From assembly GCA_026075535.2 (NCBI GenBank), contig AP026539.1, positions 310,001-374,000 on the forward strand: DNA of 64,000 bases. Reading direction: 5' to 3'. Of the stretch, positions 11,835 to 22,000 are shown piece by piece (position 1 is the first letter of the stretch; the number at the start of each line of letters is the position of its first letter). This DNA comes from Tricholoma matsutake (taxonomy: Eukaryota; Basidiomycota; Agaricomycetes; Agaricales; Tricholomataceae). Below the pieces are notes generated by a model. It saw only the letters and a program-made list of their open reading frames with translations. It was not told the origin of the DNA and did no database searches. A program made the translations under genes and the position numbers.

Positions 11835-12531
11835 TGTCATGATCCATTCCTCGCCCGCTCGGAACCCGCAACCTTCCGATCTTTTCCGCTTTTCCTAACT
11901 CAACTCCTACCGCCTTCGTTCCAGCCCCCTTGCACTGCCCACACTGCTGTGCACCAGGCCGCCATGTACAGCAACCATGGCTGCCTTCCAAGGCTGCCGT
12001 CCAGTTTTGCAAATTTGACTATGGATTCCTGTGCGGCCTCCACTAGGCAATTTATCTATGCAGTTGAGACACTGCTGCAATTTCCGTTTCCATTCCGCTC
12101 TTGTTCCGGACTCTAGTATTTAAGCTTAGTTAGTTTCGCTTTGTACTCCTCAGTTCGTATATCGACATAGACTCGACTTTACCCTGTCAATCTAAAACCT
12201 CCTTCTACTCCAACTCCTGACCTCTAAGAGTCTGAACTCCATTTGACTCAACCTCTAGTTCCCCTCTGAAGTTCTAGTCTCATCTGAACTCAACCTAAGT
12301 CCCTCTGTACTCCTTCCCACATTTACCTGCACTCTCCCGCTCCTATCTCTAAAACCTCTACCCAAAATTAGGACACCAGATGAGGTGAAGGGCACAGCTT
12401 CTTACAAGCTGAAGCCAAGTCCTTTTTGTTACCCATCTGCATAATCCACTACGACCCGACAATCTTCTGCTCTCAAACACCCGCTAGGTCCAACCAGATT
12501 CCGATGAGCCCTTTCGGATCAGTTCTTAACA
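11835..12531 (+). repeat. 3' LTR of the first Gypsy element
   Basis: 697 bp, preceded by the polypurine tract AAGGGGGAA (11822-11830) and followed by the duplication CTATG. It differs from the 5' LTR mainly by C/T and G/A changes and by an 11-bp insertion/deletion near 11900. Confidence 0.92.
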
Positions 12532-12740
12532 CTATGTTGAAATTAATTAATTTTAATTTTAATTTTTTGAAATTGAAAAATTATATTTTTTTACTAAGCA
12601 AAAAACATTAATTCACATTTTTATTTATTAAACAAAAAAAAAGTTATTTTTATTTTATTCTTATATTTATATTTTATATTTTTATATTATCTTGATAATA
12701 ACTTTAAAAACATAAAAATATTTACTTTGATTGCTTAAAT

Positions 12741-13042
12741 TACAAGTTATGAGTTCTTAACAACATTAAGTAAGACTCGTTCTTCATACCGAGATAAGAA
12801 AAACATTTCCTTTTTTCCCACAGTCAGTAAAGTTCTGTGCAACTATTACAAATATTACTGACTTTACTAATCATGAGACTAAAAAATTAGCCGAGATGCG
12901 GATTTTGAATATAAAAGAACATTTTTCATCTGGCTATCTAACTTACAGTAATTGACTTCAATACAATCCATTACAAAGTCTTATTGATAGTTTTATTACA
13001 AACTATTATTGATCAGTTACAAACTTTGTATTGAAATTTTGA
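12741..13042 (+). repeat. Dispersed repeat, copy 1 (also at 54384-54715)
   Basis: About 300 bp matching 54384-54715 in the same orientation, from CAAGTTATGAGTT to TTGTATTGAAATTTTGA. It includes a TATAAAAG box in both copies and the block CACAGTCAGTAA. Size and a central TATA box suggest a solo LTR, but I could not define clean TG..CA ends. The roughly 200 bp to its left (12540-12740) are AT-rich with nothing recognisable. Confidence 0.65.
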
Positions 13043-13127
13043 AGGATGGAGACAACCACACAATGACAACAGGACACCAGCACCAGGGAATGCAACAGTG
13101 GAAGACAGTCAGGATGGCAACAACGAC

Positions 13128-14626
13128 TAGAGATCTGCACAGGTTTGCGGGTACAGGTCCTGCAGGTACAGGTATGGGTAAGCAACTTGGTACCCACAAC
13201 CTGTCACCTACCCGCCACTAACGGAGGTCTCACTAGCACTACTAGTAATAAACTATTAAATAATTATTAATGCTACTTAAATTTGGGGATTGCCCAACCA
13301 AGAACATTGGAAACAGGGGTTTTTATATTCTCTCCAATGTGCACAGACCATTTGGCCTTGTGTGCACACAAACGCGCATCCATGACATTGTTGATCACTA
13401 ATCATTTATATGTTTACACATGTTTGTATGCTCACTTGCTTGCACCACAAAGACAACAGGGATGGAATGGCAAACGATGAACAGCAAGACCATGACAATG
13501 GCCACCACCACAGCACCGAGAACCACTGCCAGTGCCACTTCAAAATGGAGAGATAATGGCAATGCCACCACCAGGCCAAACGGAATGATGAGAAGACTGG
13601 AGACAAAGGGGAAACAATGAGGAGGCAAAGCAAACAAAAAAAAAGGCCCAAGAGACGTTGTTAGATGTCTCTTGGGCTGTTGATAAGTGTTTTTTTTTAC
13701 TCTTGTTTCATTATTTTCCTGCTAACAATCTTTTTACTTGCAATGGTGGTGGCAGGTGCTGGTCGGCATCATTATCCTGTCATTGTCGTAGTAGTAGTAG
13801 TAGTACCTAAAAAGATTGTTAAAAAAACACTTATCAACAGCCCAAGAGACATCCAATGACATCTCTTGGGCCTTTTTTTTTGTTTGCTTTGCCTCCTCAT
13901 TGTTTCCCCCTTGTCTCCAGTCTTCTCATCGTTCCATTTGGCCTGGTGGCAGCATTGCTGTTATCTCTCCGTTTTGAACCAATAATGACAGGGGATGACG
14001 ACAGCATGGGGAGAGGACTGACAATGAAGCACACCATGGGCCCCCAGCCTCACGAGCAACTACTCGTGGGGTGGATTGCGGGTGGACCGACAACAATGAC
14101 AAGAGGGAGGTGGGGACAACGATAAGAGGTAAGGGGACAATGATGAGAGGGAGGGGATCACGAAGAGAGAGGGGACCACAATGATGAAGAGAGGGAGAGG
14201 GGAACAATGACAAGAGGGGTGATGACAATGAGAGGGGGACAATGACAAGAGGGGGGATGATGACACCACCACCATGGACACCAACACCAGGCCCAGGAGA
14301 CACCCATCTCCTGGGTGTTTTTCTTGCTTTTCTCTGGCCCAGGGGACATGCGTCTCCTGGACCATTTCTTTTTTTCTTTTTTCTTTCGTTTCTCTGGGCC
14401 CACCCACAATCCACCCCATGCCTACAAGCACCTGCTCGTAGGGTGGTTTGATAATTGTTGTTAAATATATAATTAAATGAATGTATTTTTGTTAGTATGA
14501 CCCCTGACAAAACCCGTACCCGCCACGACCCATGGTTCATGACCCATGGGTTGTGGGTATGGGTAGATGCGGGTACGGGTATGGGTATGTTCAAAAGTAC
14601 CTGCGGGTTACCCATGCCATTGCCTA
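13128..14626. mobile_element. Non-autonomous hAT-like element nested in copy 1
   Basis: Bounded by a perfect 8-bp direct duplication ACAACGAC (13120-13127 and 14627-14634). Ends begin TAGAGATCTGCACAGG and, from the other side, TAGGCAATGGCATGGG, both followed by arrays of GGGTA/TACCC units. TAG-starting ends plus an 8-bp duplication are the signature of the hAT superfamily. Removing the element restores a sequence continuous with the intact copy at 37600-37540. No transposase is present. Inside lie GGCCCAAGAGAC hairpins (13645-13678, 13840-13872, 14290-14317, 14336-14362) and two GAGCA..TGCTC-type palindromes (14051-14070, 14422-14443). Confidence 0.85.
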
Positions 14627-15107
14627 ACAACGACCAGGAAGGGCATGACCAGGAACAGCATGGAAACGATGCCCAGGATGGCAAGAATGAGGACAGTGAC
14701 AATGAAGGCCCAGCACCCAGGATGATGGGGACAGAACAACAGGCACAACTCACCAGGCCTCCCCCACATTTTATGTGGGGTGGGTTTTTTTATTTTTTAT
14801 TTATGGTAATACCTTCCCCCTCACCCACATAAAATGTGGGTGATGGGTTTTTCTTTCTTTTTCTTTATAATGGTAGTACTCCCTCATGTCAAATGCGAGG
14901 GGAGATTAGTTTTATATGTATATATTTGTAGGACTTCCCCTTGCACCTTGTGTGGGGGAGGTATGTAATTAATGGTGTATCCCTTGCGTCCAATGCAAGG
15001 GATGTAGTTAATAAATTTTATTTGATCTTCATTGTGAGCTTCAAGAGAGAAATACCTAAGTTTGAGTTTGAGGGTATAAATACACTTTTATATTGCAGCT
15101 AATAATT

Positions 15108-15197
15108 CTCCTGTGGCTCAACTGGTTAAGCACTTGTTTGGTTTGTCATGTGATTCTTGATCATGAGTTCTAGAGTTCAATCCCTGCTCTGAACAAG
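15108..15197 (+). repeat. tRNA-like segment with A and B boxes (copy 1)
   Basis: TGGCTCAACTGG (15114-15125) fits a polymerase III A box and GTTCAATCC (15175-15183) fits a B box, about 50 bp apart. The acceptor stem does not pair properly, so it is tRNA-derived rather than a working tRNA gene. It lies in the same relative place in all three CTTTACACT elements. Confidence 0.6.
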
Positions 15198-15423
15198 TTT
15201 ATTTTGTAGGTACTTTGTGAAATTCATGAAGTCTGAAGCACTTGAAACTTGTAAGATATCTCAAATTGGCTTTTTATTATGGTATGACTTCAGAGTACTG
15301 AGTCTCACTGGATTCCTGGTGAGTCCATCCCACTGGAGTCCTGGTGAGTCCACTGGATTCCTGGTCTTCCTGGTAGGACTACCAGGATTCCTCCAGGACT
15401 CTGTGGGGGAGTGTAAAGTTCAG

Positions 15424-15924
15424 CATAGCGTGGTATGTCCAGCTTCACATATATTGGCAGCTTATCATCTTGTTTTATTAGGGCATCTTGTTGTACAGCC
15501 TTGTCTCATTATGCATATTGTTCCTACAAATCCCCTTCATTTTGAACTTGCTGATCGCTTCCTCTGCTACATCCAGCACTTCGACATTGTCTCTCAAGGA
15601 AATGGCAGAGCATCTAGCTCAGCTTCAGGCAAAGGCCCATACCCAGACCCAGCATCAGGAATGTATGTTCTTAAATGGGCAAGGTGCATACTTGGGACAA
15701 ATCACACATTACTTGGAGACATCATACCTTCAAACCAAGTCAGGTCACTGGTTGAGCTTACACCACAATTTGGAGAACAAGCAGACTGGTGTTTGACAAA
15801 CATGAATGCCTTTGCCTACTGTAGTGAATTCTTCCTAGATAAATTTTTCATCAAGGTGACCTTTTATGCATTGACACTTGACAGAAAGTATAGTACCAGG
15901 TTGTGGCTCGAACTTGTTCATTAG
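15424..15924 (+). pseudogene. C-terminal fragment of a transposon-associated Agaricomycete protein
   Basis: The plus frame to the stop at 15922 reads His-Leu-Val-Val-Gln-Pro-Cys ... Val-Pro-Thr-Asn-Pro-Leu-His-Phe-Glu-Leu-Ala-Asp-Arg ... Tyr-Cys-Ser-Glu-Phe-Phe-Leu-Asp. I recall this as the conserved C-terminal region (DUF6830-like) of proteins linked with CACTA/Plavaka transposons. The upstream part is cut by the terminal end of the CTTTACACT element at 15423. The transposase core is absent. The name is from recall and the exact family is uncertain. Confidence 0.55.
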
Positions 15925-17236
15925 GTATGCAATAACATTGGGATAGTCATGCCAGGCATGTTTGAATAGTTCACAAGGTATTACAAAATAGATCTACATT
16001 CAAACTCTAGGAAGTAGCATACCAGTGGTATGGGGCGCTATTGAGCTGTCTGCTATCACTACCAAGTGTGAAGATATCTTTGGATTACTACCTTTTTGGG
16101 AACACTTGGTTTAATCTGCTCTCTGGTGCATCATCTGGCCTCTTCTACTACCTGGATGGTCTATATCTCAAGGGAACTTGTTTAGTCACCTGGCTATACC
16201 ATTTTGTGTACACTACATAGAGATTTAGAATTTCTGTAGGCCTTGGGTGAGTGACTGCATTCCAACTCAATATATTGATTCTATATCTCTCCTATAGACT
16301 TATGGACCATTACAAGGTAGTAATTCTACTCATAACTACTTGGAACATTTGTCTATGCACCCACCAGTGGGCTATATAAACTGGCATTGAGTAACAAGGA
16401 AAATAGGTGAGTATGTGGAGATCCTATCATGTAGGATGAAGTATTGACTATATGGATACCTTGTAGGCTATTAATGAAGGGTAAGTGACTACCCCCAATG
16501 GCTAGAATGAGCTTTGGATGATAGGTAATGTGTACACTTTAGTGAGCAAAGTTTGCCTTTGTTGATGAGGAACCCATGCCCTCGCACTATGGGACCTTCT
16601 CCCCATGCTATACCCTTTATTTACCCTTATTCTAGTCCATCATTGGGCCCAGGAATCGAGGAAAGTGAACATTTTGGTGCCACAGATCTCACAGGGTATG
16701 CATATCTCCTCCTGAGTACATATTCTCTTTTCTGTCTATACTAACAACTACAGGGACTTCAGGGGGTACATCACATAATTTATTAGCACTATTTTACCCC
16801 TCTTCCATTTGCATTTCAGAAGGGGAAGGCCAAGGCATGCAGGTAAGTGACAACCTCCCCTCTCCCAATACAGGTACACTGACAGAGAGCACCTTGTTCC
16901 CAGCTCTCCCAGCATCAATCCCCACCTATATATACACCACTCTACCCATCTACATCCATTATTTTGGATGTAGAGGGTGTACAAGCCCAGCAGATGGTAC
17001 CCTGTCTCACACTCCCCTCACTTCTCCTCATTTTCCCTATTCCCTGCTCATGTAGATCCATTGCCAGTCATGTACATATATAGTCATATATATGAATATA
17101 TAGCAATGTACAAATAATAGAGCTCCCCCATAAAGAGAAGATACCTCCTCATTCTCCTCAAACTCAAGGAGAGTGGTTACTATGGGCTGGATGTAGCTGT
17201 AAAAGCGGAAATAACTGTTTAATAACACTATATATA
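15925..17236. other. No recognisable gene
   Basis: About 1.3 kb with only short frames (for example 16553-16744 and 16837-17055). A weak palindrome at ACATCCATTATTTTGGATGT (16951-16970) is the only structure I noticed. It is probably decayed transposon or gene sequence between the fragment ending at 15924 and the Tc1 element. Confidence 0.4.
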
Positions 17237-17585
17237 CAGTGGGCCACAAAACCTTTCCAATGTTTTGCACTTTGCGTCAAACCTTGATATAAAAAAGGAA
17301 ATAAAATCAGGACAATTCTGAAAATATTATGTAATATACTTTGACATCACCTGATGTTGCCCCAGAAATCCCAGGATTATGTGACCTAATTTAGGATGTC
17401 AATTCTTTTAATATATTCAGTCACTCATTGGAAAGGTTTTGTTGCACTGATTTTTTGTAGTGTACAATGTAGGTAAATCACATGACTTTGTTGATTATTA
17501 TAAACAATAACAAACAGTATCATGTGACTACACATATATAACAAGCCTGCACCAGTTTAAACTTCATTCTTTCCCTCTATTCATC

Positions 17586-17680
17586 ATGCGCAAGCTGTCT
17601 TCCGTACAAATCCTGCACATTCTTACTTTGCTTGACTCTGGTCTTTCTGGAGCACAAATATCCCATCAAACTGGTGTCAG
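17586..17680 (+). pseudogene. Tc1 transposase, N-terminal DNA-binding part
   Basis: From the ATG at 17586, 31 codons encode the start of a helix-turn-helix: Met-Arg-Lys-Leu-Ser then a Leu-Leu-Asp-Ser-Gly-Leu-Ser-Gly turn. The frame stops exactly at 17680, where the 5' LTR of the Gypsy element begins. It continues beyond the far LTR at 28426. This part would bind the terminal repeats of the transposon. Confidence 0.8.
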
Positions 17681-18845
17681 TGATAGGTCGTCTCCTTGGC
17701 TCAAGGACCGATTCACCACTTTAGCATCATTCTAATCACATTGGCTAACTCCTACGATGTCCCAGACACAGCGCAACCCAGTCTATCGATCGTGATATCA
17801 TATCGACCACATTGAAACATCACCAGCGACATTGATCGTATCAAAAGCCCACATCGCACAACCTTAGGACTACCCTCAAAGCCCCTAAGACCCCCCTACA
17901 CGACCATCGAACACCCCTGATCAACTTCAAACAGCCGCAACTGCAATCGAGCATCGTCAAGCATCATTGATCGATATCGAGAGACTATGAGCAACATTGG
18001 GCACTGCCTTCATTATCTAAATGGTGGAAGACCATGCACTAGGACATATTCCAACTCGTGCTCAAACCTGCTGATCATAGGTCAGCCTCATTCCAAATCC
18101 CTATTGTGCACAGAACCCACTGGACGCATTATTGCGAGACTTAGCACAGTTTATACACAAAGGACAGTCTCTTTTAGTTCTTTCCCTTTATTACTCTTTC
18201 ATCATATGATATATATATCTTTCTTGTTTGGATTCCAGTCTCCTTTATGGCCTTGTGCCTTAACTCATATCTTTTGCCTCATGTTCTACACATGTTTCTC
18301 ATTCCATTTTAGGAAGTTTCTTTAAAACATATAAAACTCTGTAGTATCTACTTGGAAATAAAAGAAATTGTCTTTGCATATCATCTCATATACAGTTCTA
18401 AGCATCTGATCAACTTTCTAAAACAATCTAAATCTCTATGGGTTTTCTCAATCAACAAGAAACCTCTGCAATTGTTGCATCCTCAATCCTCCCTCAATCC
18501 TCTTGTCATTAGCACTAGCAACTCTTCCAACACTTCATAGCCATTTGCCGCACCCTTTGTATACTATCAACCTGTTGAAAGGTCTCCAGAATTCACACAT
18601 CAACCATCGATGATAAACTTGTTTGCCATCGATCTCATCGATCACCCTTGATATCGATTGATACTAGATCGGACCACACCAAACACCTTTGTCTCTCATA
18701 GCACTACCTTCATGACTAGTACCAACTGGTCATCTTCCCATCGGTTGGGCCAAGAACATATGACCCCCAACCTTCCTCTGACTCGTTGCAAATATCATTG
18801 ATTGCCTCATTGGCAGTTTAGGTGGTTTTTCCAGGTTGAGTATCA
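17681..18845 (+). repeat. 5' LTR of the second Gypsy element
   Basis: Ends are TGATA..TATCA. It aligns with 27243-28424 along its length. The segment is rich in ATCGAT-like words (for example 17783-17830 and 18610-18665), and CpG sites in one LTR are often TpG or CpA in the other. Confidence 0.92.
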
Positions 18846-18852
18846 TCATTTT

Positions 18853-18870
18853 TGGAGCCCACCGCGAGGG
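18853..18870 (+). promoter_or_regulatory. Primer-binding site of the second Gypsy element
   Basis: TGGAGCCCACCGCGAGGG starts 7 nt after the LTR with the TGG expected to pair with a tRNA 3' CCA. The tRNA species was not identified. Confidence 0.65.
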
Positions 18871-19063
18871 ATTTTGAATCATTTCATCATCGGACCAACC
18901 TCGACTTCCTCGGCTTAGGCCAACACAAGCAAGAACCCTTCGTATCGATACTCACCATGCCGTTGAATCTCTAGAACAATTGGGAGACATTCTAATTCCA
19001 GTTTCCGAAGCAGAATCTACTCATTGTAGACTATTTCCTTCACCTATATAATCGCCTTCCACA

Positions 19064-22000
19064 TTGTCATCTACTTCTTCATCGTCATCATCAACCTCTT
19101 TGTTCATCCTTCCAACAACTTCAACACCCCTACCATCTATTACACAAGTCTTAACTCCTACCCCTAGAGTCATCACATTCATGACTACCCAAACCATGAT
19201 GCCAGCTCATGGGCACTCGACCACTCTGAAATTTGACCGGACTCAGCCTCGAGAGCTTCGATGATGTTTCGGAGAGCTTGAACTATTATTCCCAACCTGC
19301 GGCATTACTGAATCGAATCTAATGAAGAAACACGCTTGTCACTACCTTGACATCGACTCTTCCAAACTCTGGGAATCGCTTCCAGAGTATCAACCCAGCA
19401 CATCATTCAACGAATTTCGAACAGCAGTACACAAACTCTATCCCGGCTCAGAAGATGATCACAAGTGGAGCATATTGGACATGGACAAATTAGTGGGAGA
19501 ACAGCTATGCATTGGGATATTCGATGCAAGCGATCTAGGAATGTATTATCGCACATTCTACAACATTACTCACTTTTTGCGAGCAAAGAATAGGATCTTG
19601 GAAGCTGAGCAAAGCAGAGCTTATGTTCAAGGATTCCAACCCAGCTTATGGACTCGAATTGCTCGACGACTCGAACTCAAATTCCCCGACCATTATCCCG
19701 ATGATCCATATCCACTCAACAACATTCACGACGCGGCAAAATTTGTACTAGAAGGCTCCAACACATCAAACTCAGTGATCCACCAATTAACTTCCTCATT
19801 GCACTCGACATCAAACATTGGAAATATGGTCACCTTGTCACCTGGAACTATTACAATTAAAACTGAATATCTAAATGCGATGTTCAAATGATTCGCTAGC
19901 ACCATCGCTACACATATCACAGGTACTAAAAATCCTCACACTAATTTGGCAGACAGACAGGCACACATCAACGCACTCCTTTGCATATTTTGCAGTTTAT
20001 CGGGACATTTTATTCCTGACTGTATGGTTTGTCAGTCGTACTTGAATGAAGGGAAGTGTAAGAGAAATGCGGAAGGAAAGATTCTACTTCCAAATGGACA
20101 ATTCACCCCTCGAAGTATCCCTGGCAGGTTTATCAAGGAACGGATCGATGAATGGTGGAAACGCAACCCAGACGCAACCCCAGCAGCCACACTTTTATTC
20201 AGCATCACACCATTGGCACCTTCAACTTCGACTAGTTCAACCTCGGCTGCGATCACTTCGATAACAGAGTCTGATGCCACTTCTATATCGGGATCAGAGA
20301 CGAAAGGCATTTATCATAATTCGACATTGACAGCTGACTCCGAAGATAGAATAGGGGCTCTCGAGCGCGAAATATTTGCGCTTCGAAGTGGTCGGCCATT
20401 TTTGTGTCTGATCAAAGAGGTTCGAAATTCAGTTCTGGCCACAACAACCCCCATCCCTGCATTGTCAATGTCTACTGCTCCAGTCCCATCACCCTCCACA
20501 TCTTCATCAACAACGGTCAACCCTTCAACTTCAACTACCGCTCCAACATTGACATCGACGTCTCCCACATCAACCACTTCACCATCGACCACCATACCCC
20601 CAATGCAAACCTCAGTACACCCATACGCATCGGTCAGGGAGAACGCCTATTTGCCACCACATGAAAGGAACTTCGCTGGCATATCGAAGGGTAAGGAAAC
20701 AGATGGACCACTGTATGCAACTACAGAACGAGAAAATTGCACACGATATATTTGCGTGCTTGATGAAGATGCCAATCGTCATGCTGACATCTGAAGAATT
20801 ACTCTTGCTTTCACCCGAGGTTTGAACAAAATGGAGAGAACAGGTCACACCAAAATGAGTCCCACAATAAACAATGTGACAAACATGTTTAGTCCCAATG
20901 CAATCATTGTGCCTGACCCATACGAGACCTATATTAGCAGTCTCTGACCCGGTGAAATCCCTCAGCCTTTCATCGCCACTAAAGAAACCTCATCGATTAG
21001 ATCAGTTATTATGGATGTCCATGGTAACAACCAGGTAGAAAGCATCGTCGATCCCAGTTCCTCGATCATATCGATGGCCAAAGATGTTTGCCATGAACTC
21101 GGTCTAGCATACGACTCCTCGATTAGGCTTCTGATGCAGTCTGCCAATGGGACTGTAGATGAAACACTCGGTTTAGCATGCAATGCACCCTGTGATCTCG
21201 GTGGTATCACCTTATACATGCAGATACATATTATTCGGGACCTGGCATACAATATTCTACTCGGACGACCTTTTGACATCCTGACAGAAAGCGTCATTAG
21301 AAATTATTGGAACGAAGCCCAAACTATCATGATATGCAATCCAAACCGCTACCATTCCCTCGATACCTCAATTGCACCATTGTCGAAAAGTAGTTCGAGA
21401 GGATTTTCAGCGTTAGAGAATGAAATTTTGGAACAGTGCACTTTCATTATCTCATTCAACCCTTCTGACTCCTCTATATTTATTGAGCGCACTGCAAATA
21501 TCCCCGAAATCGACTCCTCTGAAGAATTATCCATGACACTTTCTGACCTATATTTATCTGCGTGCGACAAGTTCCACATTCCTCAAAACACCTCGATGGT
21601 GTTTATACCTATGCGAACTTCTTCAGCGTATGTTTCCCCTTCCTCAGTTATTTCTGACAATCGACAATCTAGTCATTTATCGACGAAGAAAAAGTATAAA
21701 CCAGTTGCACAGAAGGTCCGTCCAATTGTGGCCAGACTACCTGATCATTTTAGAATTATTCAATGCATCGAGGGCAATCCCCTCCAAGACATGCCTCCAC
21801 TAAATCCCCATCCTCCAATATTTAAACCAACTCCTTGATATAACCTCGAACACAAAAACATCATTGATCGAAATCATCCAGGCGATTTCTTATGACCTCA
21901 AGAATGAGACCTCATGCATGACTTCATTTGAAACCAGCAAGAAGAGTTCACATGGACAGAAAACGAACGAGGAAGGTTTTGACCCGATTTCTTCCCCCCT

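Larger units (their letters stand above)
4796..12531 (+). mobile_element. Near-complete chromodomain Gypsy (Ty3) retrotransposon
   Basis: A 7,736-bp element bounded by LTRs that begin TGTCA and end TTAACA. It is flanked by the identical 5-bp duplication CTATG (4791-4795 and 12532-12536), so both ends are original. Internal order is gag, protease, reverse transcriptase, RNase H, integrase, chromodomain, then an antisense spliced gene, a polypurine tract (11822-11830) and the 3' LTR. The coding frame has two homopolymer frameshifts, four in-frame TGA codons and a lost integrase aspartate, so the copy cannot move by itself. The LTRs differ in length by an 11-bp insertion/deletion. Confidence 0.93.
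13043..15423 (-). mobile_element. CTTTACACT element, copy 1 (one end only, split)
   Basis: 13043-13127 and 14627-15423 match, in reverse orientation, consecutive parts of the element at 36774-38151, including the stretch GGAATGCAACAGTGG. They are separated by the nested element 13128-14626. The surviving end reads GGGAGTGTAAAG-TTCAG (15407-15423), preceded by a subterminal array of GATTCCTGGTGAGTCC-like units (15310-15400). The other end is lost at 13043 against an unrelated repeat. Internal features are a tRNA-like segment (15108-15197) and five short hairpins (14761-15002). Confidence 0.8.

Noticed and set aside
13926..14753. Long minus-strand frame in the hAT-like element
   Set aside because: It is made of low-complexity Ser/Pro/Leu from purine-rich repeats and crosses the element boundary at 14626, so it is chance openness.
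15108..15197. Working tRNA gene
   Set aside because: A and B boxes are present but the acceptor stem does not pair, and the block recurs inside mobile elements.
17237..17449. Two independent small Tc1-type elements at 17.2 and 29.3 kb
   Set aside because: They are equal in length, in opposite orientation, and bracket one Tc1 transposase with TA on the outer sides, so terminal repeats of one element are the simpler reading. Their internal inverted ends keep the alternative open.
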